The translations under genes and the position numbers were made by a program. A stretch of DNA of 64,000 nt from Vibrio injensis (lineage in GTDB: Bacteria > Pseudomonadota > Gammaproteobacteria > Enterobacterales > Vibrionaceae). Within the stretch, counting starts at the first letter, position 1; every line of letters starts with the position of its first letter. The notes below the pieces were generated by a model. That model made no database searches, was not told where the DNA came from, and saw only the letters and a program-made list of their open reading frames with translations. The stretch covers positions 445,581 through 509,580 of the forward strand of contig NZ_BDJF01000006.1 of the NCBI RefSeq assembly GCF_001895205.1. The letters are read 5' to 3'. This document shows positions 8,696 to 17,321 of this stretch, in pieces.

Positions 8696-11155
8696 TTACA
8701 CCCCTAATTTCCAGCCTAATGTCCGCATCACATCAGCAAAAACACCGGCTGCCGTCACCTCAGTACCCGCACCATAACCACGCAATACTAAAGGAATCGG
8801 TTGATAATAACGGCTATAAAAGGCGAGCGCATTTTCGCCATCTTTGACTTTAAACATCGGATCATTTTCATCGACCATAGCAAGACGGACTTGGCAGCGT
8901 CCATCTCGAATTTGCGCTCTGTAGCGAAGTACACAGCCTTGTTGACGCGCTTGCTCAACTAACTGAGCAAAATAGTGGTCGGCTTGCGGTAAGCGAGCGA
9001 TAAACGCTTCAACACTGCCAGAAGTATCAAATCCCGGTGGTAATGCCGCTTCAACGTCAACATCACAGAGCTCAAGCGCTAACCCCGACTCACGAGCTAA
9101 AATTAACAGCTTACGCGCTACATCAATCCCAGACAAATCGTCTCGCGGATCCGGCTCCGTAAAGCCTTTCTCTTTGGCTAATAACGTCGCCTGACTAAAA
9201 GTCAGTCCTTCATCTAATTTACCAAAAATAAAGGATAGAGAACCGGATAAAATGCCGTTAAATTGCTCTAGTTCATCGCCAGCGGCAATTAAGTTTTGCA
9301 AATTCTCAATCACAGGTAAGCCAGCCCCCACCGTCGTTTCGTACATTAATTTACGACGCGACTGACGAGCAACACTACGCAATTGCTGATAATAAGCCAT
9401 GCTGCTGGTATTGGCTTTTTTGTTCGGTGTTACCACATGAAAACCCGCTGCCAGAAAATCAGCATATTGATTAGCAATCACTTCACTCGATGTACAATCA
9501 ACCAACACAGGATTGATAATATGATTGCGCTGCACTAAAGCAGTTAAATTAGCCAAAGAGAACGCTTCGGTAGCGGCGCTCATTCTGTCTCGCCACTGCT
9601 CTAACGGTAAACCACTACCATCGAGTAACAATCCCTTGCTATTAGCTAAACCACAAACTCGGATCACGATACCTTTAGCAGCCAACTTGGCTTGTTGACG
9701 ATGAATTTGATCCACCAGTTCACCACCAACGCCACCGACGCCGACCACAAACACATCAAGAAAATGTTTCGAGTTAAACAAATTCTCATGACAAGCTTTA
9801 ATTGCTGGGGAAACCTTATCTTCGGGGATCACAGCAGAAATCGCTCGCTCAGAGGAGCCTTGCGCAATAGCTACGATATTGACATGCGCTTCCGTTAACG
9901 AGGCAAAAAACTGCGCCGCTACGCCACGAGAAGTGCGCATACCATCGCCAACCAGTGTAATGATCGACAGATCATTCATAAACTCAACCGGCTCTAACAA
10001 TCCCTCTTTGAGCTCTAATTCAAACGTTTCAGCTAAAGCTTGTTGTGCTAACTGTTTATCCTCAGCTTCAATACAAAAACTGATACTGTATTCTGAAGAT
10101 GATTGCGTGATAAGAACGATGGATACACCAGCCGCCGACATAGCACCGAAGACTCGGCTGGCCATGCCAACCATGCCTTTCATGCCAGGTCCTGACACAT
10201 TCACCATCGTTAAATGATTCAAGGTAGTGATGCCTTTAATCGCCAGTTTATCTTCACCACTATCTTGACCAATTAATGTTCCCGCGCCTTGGGGGTTAAA
10301 ACTATTTTTAATCAAACAAGGGATATGAAATTGAGCAATGGGTGCAATGGTTTTGGGGTGTAACACCGAAGCGCCAAAATAAGACAGCTCCATAGCTTCT
10401 TGATAACTGAGTGATTTCAGTAAACGAGCATCAGCAACCAAACGTGGGTCGCAGTTATACACCCCATCGACATCAGTCCAAATCTCACAGCAATCAGCGC
10501 GTAAGCAGGCGGCTAATATAGCGGCAGAGTAATCAGAGCCATTACGCCCTAAACACACTAACTCACCTTTTTTATTGCCCGCGGTGAAACCCGGCATTAT
10601 ATGGACATGTTGTTTAGGTAATGGTGAGTGCAAAAAGTTTTGCGTAGAAAGCTCAACATCGACCATGGCTTCCAAATAATCGCCTTTGGCAAGTAAATAC
10701 TGTACAGGATCGATTAAATTAACGGCCAAGCCTTTGGCTTGAATGGCCGCTTTCATTAGCTGTATAGAAATACGCTCACCTTTACTGATGATGCGCGCAT
10801 TGACGTTATCAGGGCACATGCCTAATAAATGAATACCATGCACAAACTGACGCAGTTGCGCCATAGATTGTTCTACCTGTGCATGATAGGCAGCGCCGTC
10901 TATATTCGGTAACTGTGCTTGAATATCATTAAACAACAGCTGAAACGACTGTTCTAATTCGAGCACTTGCCTTTCAACATCACCATGACGTAACGCTGTA
11001 TCGATAATAGCCACCAACTTATTGGTCGTTTTACCCGGCGCAGACAGCACAATCGCCACTTCTTCTTGCTGAGCATTATTAATGATAATATCCGCAGCTC
11101 TTAAAAGACGTTCAGCATCGGCTAGTGATGAACCCCCAAATTTTAATACTCGCAT
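8696..11155 (-). CDS. thrA: Bifunctional aspartokinase I / homoserine dehydrogenase I
   Basis: The protein has 819 residues (E. coli 820). It joins an N-terminal aspartate kinase (VLKFGGSS at residue 3, [10 protein letters not shown]), two ACT-type regulatory segments (GMKGMVG and [22 protein letters not shown]), and a C-terminal homoserine dehydrogenase ([37 protein letters not shown]). It performs the first and third steps from aspartate to threonine and is normally inhibited by threonine. Met at 11155 (MRVLKFGG) is chosen over 11176 because it matches E. coli and has GGAGAAAGGG before it. Expression should be set by the leader and attenuator just upstream. Confidence 0.97.
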   Translation of the reverse strand: MRVLKFGGSSLADAERLLRAADIIINNAQQEEVAIVLSAPGKTTNKLVAIIDTALRHGDVERQVLELEQSFQLLFNDIQAQLPNIDGAAYHAQVEQSMAQLRQFVHGIHLLGMCPDNVNARIISKGERISIQLMKAAIQAKGLAVNLIDPVQYLLAKGDYLEAMVDVELSTQNFLHSPLPKQHVHIMPGFTAGNKKGELVCLGRNGSDYSAAILAACLRADCCEIWTDVDGVYNCDPRLVADARLLKSLSYQEAMELSYFGASVLHPKTIAPIAQFHIPCLIKNSFNPQGAGTLIGQDSGEDKLAIKGITTLNHLTMVNVSGPGMKGMVGMASRVFGAMSAAGVSIVLITQSSSEYSISFCIEAEDKQLAQQALAETFELELKEGLLEPVEFMNDLSIITLVGDGMRTSRGVAAQFFASLTEAHVNIVAIAQGSSERAISAVIPEDKVSPAIKACHENLFNSKHFLDVFVVGVGGVGGELVDQIHRQQAKLAAKGIVIRVCGLANSKGLLLDGSGLPLEQWRDRMSAATEAFSLANLTALVQRNHIINPVLVDCTSSEVIANQYADFLAAGFHVVTPNKKANTSSMAYYQQLRSVARQSRRKLMYETTVGAGLPVIENLQNLIAAGDELEQFNGILSGSLSFIFGKLDEGLTFSQATLLAKEKGFTEPDPRDDLSGIDVARKLLILARESGLALELCDVDVEAALPPGFDTSGSVEAFIARLPQADHYFAQLVEQARQQGCVLRYRAQIRDGRCQVRLAMVDENDPMFKVKDGENALAFYSRYYQPIPLVLRGYGAGTEVTAAGVFADVMRTLGWKLGV

Positions 11156-11189
11156 CCCTTTCTCCAAACTTGTCAAAAATAATAAGTAT

Positions 11190-11228
11190 AAAAAAAGGCC
11201 TGTATCGGAGGGGATACAGGCCTTTTTT
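11190..11228 (-). terminator. Transcription attenuator of the thr operon
   Basis: A 16-bp stem (AAAAAAGGCCTGTATC with GATACAGGCCTTTTTT) lies 14 bp after the thrL stop and 35 bp before thrA, with a T-run on the minus strand. Its place between a Thr-rich leader peptide and thrA marks it as an attenuator rather than an end-of-operon terminator. Confidence 0.88.
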
Positions 11229-11242
11229 ATGAAATTTTACGC

Positions 11243-11296
11243 TCAGCAGCCCGCCCCAACATGCGTAGTGTCGGTGGTAATAATGGTGGTGGTCAT
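11243..11296 (-). CDS. thrL: thr operon leader peptide
   Basis: The 17-residue peptide MTTTIITTDTTHVGAGC contains seven Thr and two Ile in its first eleven residues. These are the amino acids that control thr operon attenuation in E. coli. The stop is followed 14 bp later by the terminator stem. Ribosome stalling on the Thr/Ile codons would favour read-through into thrA. It was read directly from the minus strand; no good Shine-Dalgarno site is visible. Confidence 0.9.
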   Translation of the reverse strand: MTTTIITTDTTHVGAGC

Positions 11297-11353
11297 TACT
11301 AGGCTGAACAATGTCATCACGGTGATAAGTCACTTTCTGTTGGCGTTTATCTA

Positions 11354-11383
11354 CGTTTACCTTATTTCGTATTGTAGAGTCAA
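11354..11383 (-). promoter_or_regulatory. Probable thrL promoter
   Basis: TTGACT (-35) is followed after 18 bp by TAAACG as a weak -10. The start point would lie about 50 bp before thrL. The -35 hexamer equals that of the E. coli thr promoter as I recall it; the -10 is poor. Confidence 0.4.
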
Positions 11384-11442
11384 TAAAAAGTTTAATGTTT
11401 ATGTATTTTAAATAATCATTCGCTCAATAAAGATAAACAAAA

Positions 11443-11552
11443 CCGAGCTTTATCGCCCATCCGTTAATCATAAAGATAAATTCAAGATAATTTCTCTCTG
11501 CAAAACGGGGAATTTTATGCTTAAATAGTGTTCAACGTAAAATAAAGCTCGG
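11443..11552. repeat. 11-bp inverted repeat flanking the leader of the small barrel gene
   Basis: CCGAGCTTTAT at 11443-11453 is exactly complementary to ATAAAGCTCGG at 11542-11552. The right arm ends 8 bases before AAGGAGG of the gene at 11569. The arms are 88 bp apart. Confidence 0.55.
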
Positions 11553-11568
11553 TAACAAGGAGGATACC

Positions 11569-12039
11569 ATGCGCATATTGATCGCACTGTCTGGCTTATC
11601 GCTAGCATTAAGCGCGCACGCCGTGACTCTTCCCTCTTTACCTTCCGAGCCCTCTCGCTCTGCACATACCGTTTTTCTCTACAGCGATCCCTCAAGCCAA
11701 ACTTTCGATAGCTGGGTGATTGATAGTGGTTATGCCTACAATGTATTTCGTAACGTTGATCTTTATGTGGGCGCGAGGATCAACTCATCAAATGCCTCAA
11801 TCAATGGCGGAAGTAATGGCTTTTTAAGTGGCGTTAGTTACAAGGTGAATGAGCGAGTTTCAGTGAAAAGTACTCTTTACTCATCAGCGAAATACGACGA
11901 TCAAAAACGTCGCTATGATGTCTTTTCAGCAGAGCTATCCAGTCGTCTGCGTCTCTCTGAAAACTTAGATTTGCACGCCACCCTTGATTATCAAGAATGG
12001 CAACAGGGTATTGAGTTCGGAATTGGCTTTCGGTTTTAA
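11569..12039 (+). CDS. Small exported beta-barrel-like protein, unknown function
   Basis: The 156-residue product has a clear signal peptide ([18 protein letters not shown], cleavage after residue 18). The rest alternates polar and hydrophobic residues in short strands ([40 protein letters not shown]) and ends in FGIGFRF. The terminal Phe is typical of outer-membrane barrels. AAGGAGG lies 6 bases before the ATG. I do not recognise a named family. The gene sits between the divergent thr promoter region and a convergent RraA-like gene, whose stop codon overlaps its own stop. Outer-membrane location is inferred. Confidence 0.75.
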   Translation: MRILIALSGLSLALSAHAVTLPSLPSEPSRSAHTVFLYSDPSSQTFDSWVIDSGYAYNVFRNVDLYVGARINSSNASINGGSNGFLSGVSYKVNERVSVKSTLYSSAKYDDQKRRYDVFSAELSSRLRLSENLDLHATLDYQEWQQGIEFGIGFRF

Positions 12040-12521
12040 GTTAATGTTAATAATTGCTCAGAAAGCAACACGCCATTCCAGTCAGCATATAGATAATCTC
12101 CGGGCTGAACCATTTGATTGTGTAACGTTAAGGTCACATTAACCTCTCCTGCACCACGCTTGTCAGTCTTAAAAGGCGAAGTTCCCAACGCTTTAATCCC
12201 CAAATCCATTTCTGACATTGCTACAACATCACGGACAGCACCATAAATGATCACGCCTTCCCAACCATTTTCGATCGCCAAAATCGCAATTTGGTCGCCC
12301 ATTAAAGCTTTTTGGCAAGAACCATTACCATCAACAACCAGCACTTTCCCTTTACCCGGTTGACTAAGCACGTCTCTAACTTTTGAGTTATCATGATAGC
12401 AACGTACCGTGACAATCTCGCCCCAAAATGCACTACGCATCCCAAAGTTTTGTAATGGCAAATTAAGTAAAGTCACTTCTGATGGGTATTTATCACACAG
12501 ATCTGGTGTTATGTCGTTCAT
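12036..12521 (-). CDS. RraA-like protein (RNase E regulator / HMG-aldolase fold)
   Basis: The 161-residue protein matches RraA along its length: LCDKYPSEV at the start, then [40 protein letters not shown] and [14 protein letters not shown]. RraA proteins form trimeric rings and, in E. coli, mask RNase E. Here residues read D-x20-R-D, part of the metal and substrate motif of HMG/CHA aldolases; E. coli RraA has Gln at the second position as I recall. It may therefore keep enzymatic activity. GGAGG lies 5 bases before the ATG. Its stop overlaps the stop of the convergent gene at 12037-12039. Which role applies is uncertain. Confidence 0.82.
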   Translation of the reverse strand: MNDITPDLCDKYPSEVTLLNLPLQNFGMRSAFWGEIVTVRCYHDNSKVRDVLSQPGKGKVLVVDGNGSCQKALMGDQIAILAIENGWEGVIIYGAVRDVVAMSEMDLGIKALGTSPFKTDKRGAGEVNVTLTLHNQMVQPGDYLYADWNGVLLSEQLLTLT

Positions 12522-12690
12522 TGTTCCTCCATGAATTTAATCAGCAAACGGCAAGAAGGAGTGATATCAATGAGGGCTTATATTTACTCTAGTCCTTGCC
12601 AATAATAATGGCCGGAACGATCAACTACTCACACCACAGCATCTTCAAGTCGTTAGACATATTGAGTCCATTAAAAGACTCTCTTTAAGG

Positions 12691-13080
12691 TTAGATTGAT
12701 TTTATTCTACTCAATAATGGTCCTAATTCGAGTCGTTGGTGATCAAGACAAGATTGCAAAATAAGTTGTCCATCTTGTACATAATAAAACGCATTTTGTG
12801 CACATTGATTAGCCAAAACCACCGCTTTAGTAACAGGCATCACAACAGCAAAACTCTCTTCATACCAACTAAAATCATCATTACCGACAATAATCTCAAT
12901 CAAATCATAATCGATTAAAGCCTGTTGTAAATGGCGATTATTTAGCCGATTCTCATCTTCTGACAAGCGAAGGCTTCGAGGGTTCCATGCCGTAATAATG
13001 ACAAAATCTCCTTTAATGCTCGTTGTTGGAAACACCAACTTCACTTGAGAGTAGGCGTACCATAGGTTTTCATTGATCAT
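12691..13080 (-). CDS. DUF3293 domain-containing protein
   Basis: The 129-residue soluble protein contains FVIITAWNPRSLRLSEDENRLNN and WYEESFAVVM, the pattern of DUF3293 (quoted here in two parts, positions about 26-48 and 72-81). Function is unknown. The family often begins with an aromatic stretch like LWYAYSQVKLVF. The ATG at 13080 has only AAAGAG directly before it, so the start is less sure. It is divergent from arcA; the FNR box at 13130-13143 lies about 50 bp upstream of this gene and could act on it as well. Confidence 0.75.
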   Translation of the reverse strand: MINENLWYAYSQVKLVFPTTSIKGDFVIITAWNPRSLRLSEDENRLNNRHLQQALIDYDLIEIIVGNDDFSWYEESFAVVMPVTKAVVLANQCAQNAFYYVQDGQLILQSCLDHQRLELGPLLSRIKSI

Positions 13081-13129
13081 CTCTTTTTACATCTCGTGAT
13101 TACTATTCATATCTGTTACATTACAACTC

Positions 13130-13143
13130 TTGATATAAATCAA
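13130..13143 (+). promoter_or_regulatory. Perfect FNR box upstream of arcA
   Basis: TTGATATAAATCAA fits TTGAT-N4-ATCAA. Its centre is about 70 bp before the start point inferred from the TTGTTA/TAGAAT promoter at 13172-13200, a class I FNR position. It could also serve the divergent DUF3293 gene. Confidence 0.65.
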
Positions 13144-13171
13144 CAAAGTGATTGGAATTAACATTTGGGCG

Positions 13172-13200
13172 TTGTTAGCATGCTGTTAACATTATAGAAT
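13172..13200 (+). promoter_or_regulatory. arcA promoter with overlapping ArcA-like direct repeats
   Basis: TTGTTA and TAGAAT are separated by 17 bp. Two direct repeats, TGTTAGCAT at 13173 and TGTTAACAT at 13184, are spaced 11 bp apart, the spacing of ArcA-box repeats, and overlap the -35 and spacer. A third, inverted half (AATTAACATT) lies just upstream. The gene start is about 180 bp downstream. Confidence 0.5.
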
Positions 13201-13387
13201 CCGCTCAAAAGCTGATAGAAGCGAAAGGTGATGGATCTTCATAACAAATACACCAAGGAAGGCGGCTGTTGAGGTAATTTTTCAAGATACTTTGATTTAT
13301 TATCAACATAAAGTTTCTTGTATGTTATATTTTTGCCTAGAATAAATTCTATTAGTACAATTTTTTCACAAGTTTAGGTACCGCCAA

Positions 13388-14104
13388 ATGCAAACCCCGC
13401 AGATTCTTATCGTTGAAGACGAGCAAGTCACTCGCAACACATTAAAAAGTATTTTTGAAGCAGAGGGATACGCTGTTTTTGAAGCCAGTAACGGTGAAGA
13501 GATGCACCAAATACTGTCGGATAATCCCATTAACTTGGTCATCATGGACATTAACCTACCGGGTAAAAACGGCTTACTGCTTGCTCGTGAGCTTCGTGAA
13601 CAAGCTGATGTTGCGTTAATGTTTTTAACTGGTCGTGATAATGAAGTTGATAAAATTCTAGGCCTTGAAATTGGTGCTGACGATTACATCACCAAACCGT
13701 TTAATCCTCGTGAATTGACCATTCGTGCGCGTAACCTATTAAGCCGTTCAATGAATGCCAACGTGGCTCATGAAGAAAAGCGTTCGGTTGAAAAGTATCA
13801 ATTTAATGGCTGGGTATTGGATATCAATAGTCGTTCTTTGATCAGCCCACATGGTGAAGGTTACAAGCTGCCGCGTTCAGAATTCCGTGCTCTGCTTCAT
13901 TTCTGTGAGAATCCGGGGAAAATTCAAACTCGTGCCGATCTATTGAAGAAAATGACTGGCCGAGAACTTAAGCCTCATGATCGCACGGTTGATGTGACTA
14001 TCCGTCGTATTCGTAAGCACTTTGAATCGATCTCTGGTACGCCAGAAATTATCGCGACCATCCATGGTGAAGGCTATCGCTTCTGTGGCGACATCACAGA
14101 ATAA
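13388..14104 (+). CDS. arcA: Response regulator ArcA (anoxic redox control)
   Basis: ArcA is the DNA-binding partner of the ArcB kinase and represses respiratory genes at low oxygen. The 238-residue product has a receiver domain with the acidic pair in VEDEQ, phosphoryl site Asp54 (VIMDINLPG), the switch Thr in FLTGRD and Lys in YITKPFNP, then an OmpR-type winged helix ([26 protein letters not shown]). It converges with the arcB operon across a terminator. The upstream 307 bp hold an FNR box and ArcA-like repeats, suggesting FNR activation and autoregulation. Confidence 0.97.
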   Translation: MQTPQILIVEDEQVTRNTLKSIFEAEGYAVFEASNGEEMHQILSDNPINLVIMDINLPGKNGLLLARELREQADVALMFLTGRDNEVDKILGLEIGADDYITKPFNPRELTIRARNLLSRSMNANVAHEEKRSVEKYQFNGWVLDINSRSLISPHGEGYKLPRSEFRALLHFCENPGKIQTRADLLKKMTGRELKPHDRTVDVTIRRIRKHFESISGTPEIIATIHGEGYRFCGDITE

Positions 14105-14117
14105 ACCTGCACACGAA

Positions 14118-14150
14118 TAAAAAGCCTCGATAGAACGTCGAGGCTTTTTT
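14118..14150. terminator. Terminator after arcA, possibly bidirectional
   Basis: AAAAGCCTCGA and TCGAGGCTTTT pair perfectly with a 7-nt loop and a T-run on the + strand. An A-run on the left may let it serve the convergent lipoprotein gene too. Confidence 0.8.
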
Positions 14151-14295
14151 ATGATTAACAACCCGAAATCATCAGACGTAGATTGATATAGCTATCAAGC
14201 GACTAGAAGTAAACTCTTATATCAATAAGCGATCATATGGTGGAAAAATAGTTCAATTTATCCTATTGCCACTTAAAATCTGAACTGAATATTGA

Positions 14296-14763
14296 TTAAT
14301 AGACTTTATCAATCGATACCTGATGCTCGACTAGCCAAGTCTCTCCGAAACTATCTCGTACACCAAGTGCAACGCTCACTGGACGATTGATGTTCACCGA
14401 TAGTGTACTGTTAAAGACCACTTCCCAATTATTTTCACTCGGTGTGCGTAATTCTAATACAGAACCGGGAAGAGACCATATTTCCTCCCCTTGTCTGAAC
14501 ACTAATTGAAATAAGGTTAAATCAGCGGGCAATTGACCTGAGGTTTCTAGCACTAGCGTACCATTCAAATTGTCGGTGAAATCGAGTTCAGTGGCCCCCT
14601 CAGTTAAGGCTATTTTGGGCATCCGATCGGTCCATAAATTACTTTTTAGCTGAATAGCAGCCTGAGAAAATAATGCCGCATTACTAGCCTGCCAATTGAC
14701 TTGTGGCGATGTTGCACACGCTGACAGTAAAAAAGTAAGTACAATTAAAGCATATTTTTTCAT
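14296..14763 (-). CDS. Lipoprotein of unknown function, coupled to arcB
   Basis: The 155-residue product begins MKKYALIVLTFLLSACATS, a signal peptide with lipobox LSAC (lipidated Cys16). Residues after it (Ala, Thr) suggest outer-membrane sorting. The mature part looks beta-rich, with WTDRMPKIALTEG and VSVALGVRDSFGETWLVEHQ. I do not recognise a family. Its ATG lies 1 base after the arcB stop (TAA-C-ATG) and its AAAGGAGA site is inside arcB, so it is surely translated from the arcB mRNA. A role linked to ArcB is suggested by position only. Confidence 0.8.
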   Translation of the reverse strand: MKKYALIVLTFLLSACATSPQVNWQASNAALFSQAAIQLKSNLWTDRMPKIALTEGATELDFTDNLNGTLVLETSGQLPADLTLFQLVFRQGEEIWSLPGSVLELRTPSENNWEVVFNSTLSVNINRPVSVALGVRDSFGETWLVEHQVSIDKVY

Positions 14764-14764
14764 G

Positions 14765-17116
14765 TTATCTCCTTTGCTCTAGCCACTGTTTTAACACTTG
14801 AATATCATTGCTGTATTCATTTTTTATTTCATCAACCCAATCGGCAATATTTTCCCACCACGCGGGTGCATCCGGAGACTGAGCTTTTTGTGCAACACTT
14901 TGAATACGTTTTAGACCGATTGAACCCGCCGCACCTTTAATTTTATGAGCCTCAGAGACAATTCCGGCTTGATCTTTCGCTACCATATTAGAATCCAAGA
15001 TCTCTAAATAACTTGGCATCATTTTTTCAAGCATCTCAACACTTTCTAACATAGGTTGAGGCCCGACAATATCGAGATAAGAGTTTAGCATCTCGATATC
15101 GATCAAACGACGACATAACTCTTGATAACAAGGCTCAGCGGGATCAACATCAGGGAGCTTCGCAACCTCGCTCTGAAATAGCTGCTGAGCAATAACTTTA
15201 CTGATCACTTCTTGCACCGCCTGCACCGAAAGTGGCTTACTTATCGCATCATCCAATCCTTGGGCTTGATACTGCTGCTTATCTTTCAAAACATTAGCAG
15301 TCAGTGCAACGAGCGGCGGTAATGAGGAGTAAGTTGCTCGATAAAACTGTGCCACATCAAACCCAGTCATATCCGGTAGCTGAATATCTAAGAAAACCAA
15401 ATCAAACTCATCTGGCATAAACCGTTGCTTGGCTTCTTCACCAGTCATCGCCACCGTCACCTGATGACCTAAACTCTCTAACAGGGAGCGAGCAACCGTG
15501 ATATTAAGTTCAATATCTTCCACCATAAAAATACGTAAGCTTTTTTGCGGCGTAAGGCTGAATTGCGGCTTATCCGGAGGACTCACTAAAGGCACTCGGA
15601 TAGTCACCGTAAAGGTACTGCCGAAGCCCTCTTCGCTACTTACTTGAATATCACCCGCCATTAAATTGATCAATTGACGCGAAACAGCCAAACCTATGCC
15701 CGTTCCTACGGCATGGAGGTTATCTTTGCCCGATTTAACCTGGTAATACATGGCAAAGATCTTATCTAATTCAGCCTCTGGAATACCAATACCGGTATCT
15801 TCGATCTCCATAACAATCTCAGCACTATCTTGTTCAATATCAGCGCTGACACTCATCACCACACCGCCTTCTTTAGTGAACTTCATAGCGTTGCTCATTA
15901 AGTTCCACAGCACTTGGCGTAAGCGTGTTGCATCGACTTCAATCCATGTCGGTAACTCAGTTAAACGCTCCAAATCAAAACGCAGTCCTTTTTGTTCAGC
16001 CATTAACGCAGAAAGGCTCTCTAGCTCAGCAACAAATTCGATAAAGTTTAATGGGGCAGGAAAAAGCTCTAGCTTACGGCGGTCGAATTTATCCATATCA
16101 ATAATGTCATTAAAAATATGACCTAAGGTGATCGCACTAACTTGAATGGTTTGCATATGCTTACGCTGCTCATCAGTGAGTTGACTATCGAGCAGCATCC
16201 TGCTTAATCCGACAATACCATTGAGTGGCGTGCGTAATTCATGACTGATGGTCGAGATAAAGGTGGTTTTATCGCGGCTGGCTTTTTCCAGTGATTCTTG
16301 ATGACGCTTACGCTCAGTAATGTCTCTTCCAAAACCCACTAAACCTAAATGACGGCCCTCTTTACTATAAAAAGGCACTTTGCGCAGTTCAAAGAAGTGT
16401 TTACGTCCATCGGGATACTCAAGCCACTGCTCATAGGTAATGGCTTGATTATTCTTAAATACTTGCTGATCGGTTTCAACTATCGATTGAGCAATCTCCT
16501 TACGATACACATCCCAAGGTGTCAGACCGACTAATTGACTTTCCCGCTTACCCGTTAGCTCTTCCATTGCTCGGTTACAGCCGGAAAATTCACCTTTCGC
16601 ATTGCGGTAATAAATTAAGTCTGGTGACGCATCGATAAATGAGCGCAATAGCGCGGTACGTTCGGCCAGTTCCAACTGTGTTTTTTCTCGTTGATACACC
16701 TCGTTTTCTAAATCAACCATCGCCTCTTCACGAGCTTCTTCAGCTTTAATACGCTCTTCAATTTCTTGATTGAGTTTAACAATATTTTGCTGTAACTGTT
16801 GGTTAAGCTCTTGATCTCGCGAGCGCATATCTTTGAGCTTGGAGACTAACTTAGAGAGACGTTGTCGAGATTCCTCTAATTGATCAACCACGACCGATAA
16901 AAAATACACCGCCCACGGGGTGATCAATAGTCCAAAAAACACCGAACGTACAATATCTATGTCATCGACAAAACCTTTCAAAACCAGCGTAATTCCGACC
17001 TGAACCACGACAGCCAGAGCAACCAACGCTAAAGCCAGTAAAATTGAAAAACGTAAAATGCCCAATTTAACAAGTAGGTCGACATAGTACTGAGCTAAGT
17101 TTTTTATCGGTTTCAT
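14765..17116 (-). CDS. arcB: Hybrid sensor kinase ArcB (Cys241 replaced by Phe)
   Basis: The 783-residue inner-membrane kinase senses respiratory redox state and feeds phosphate to ArcA. It has two membrane spans (about 22-47 and 57-77), a coiled-coil linker (80-150), a PAS domain (about 155-270), a kinase core with His292 in STISHELRTPLNG, ATPase boxes (LWNLMSNAMKF, EDTGIGIPE, GTGIGLAVS), a receiver with Asp577 in VFLDIQLPDMTG and an Hpt domain with His724 in EAHKIKGAAGS. Of the two E. coli quinone-sensing cysteines, Cys180 is kept but residue 241 is Phe (DGRKHFFELRKVP). Its stop lies 1 base before a lipoprotein ATG. Confidence 0.96.
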   Translation of the reverse strand: MKPIKNLAQYYVDLLVKLGILRFSILLALALVALAVVVQVGITLVLKGFVDDIDIVRSVFFGLLITPWAVYFLSVVVDQLEESRQRLSKLVSKLKDMRSRDQELNQQLQQNIVKLNQEIEERIKAEEAREEAMVDLENEVYQREKTQLELAERTALLRSFIDASPDLIYYRNAKGEFSGCNRAMEELTGKRESQLVGLTPWDVYRKEIAQSIVETDQQVFKNNQAITYEQWLEYPDGRKHFFELRKVPFYSKEGRHLGLVGFGRDITERKRHQESLEKASRDKTTFISTISHELRTPLNGIVGLSRMLLDSQLTDEQRKHMQTIQVSAITLGHIFNDIIDMDKFDRRKLELFPAPLNFIEFVAELESLSALMAEQKGLRFDLERLTELPTWIEVDATRLRQVLWNLMSNAMKFTKEGGVVMSVSADIEQDSAEIVMEIEDTGIGIPEAELDKIFAMYYQVKSGKDNLHAVGTGIGLAVSRQLINLMAGDIQVSSEEGFGSTFTVTIRVPLVSPPDKPQFSLTPQKSLRIFMVEDIELNITVARSLLESLGHQVTVAMTGEEAKQRFMPDEFDLVFLDIQLPDMTGFDVAQFYRATYSSLPPLVALTANVLKDKQQYQAQGLDDAISKPLSVQAVQEVISKVIAQQLFQSEVAKLPDVDPAEPCYQELCRRLIDIEMLNSYLDIVGPQPMLESVEMLEKMMPSYLEILDSNMVAKDQAGIVSEAHKIKGAAGSIGLKRIQSVAQKAQSPDAPAWWENIADWVDEIKNEYSNDIQVLKQWLEQRR

Positions 17117-17321
17117 TGCAGGTTCCGCATAGATAATGGCCGTGACGCCAAGCGAGTTTCGAAATAGCGACTTCGCGCTAATCCAACAGCGCTTTCAGAT
17201 AAAAAGCCTGTGATTAAAAAGACTTAAAAGATAAAGATACCAGCTTATCAAATCAGGATCTGCAACTATTCTAAGAGTTTGCCTAGCGTAACGCAGTAAA
17301 TTGCGTTTAAAAGTGAGCGGC

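Noticed and set aside
12635..12663. ERIC right-end remnant (CATCTTCAAGTCGTTAGACATA)
   Set aside because: It resembles the ERIC right end in CTTCAAGTCG, but no left end or core is near and the match is short.
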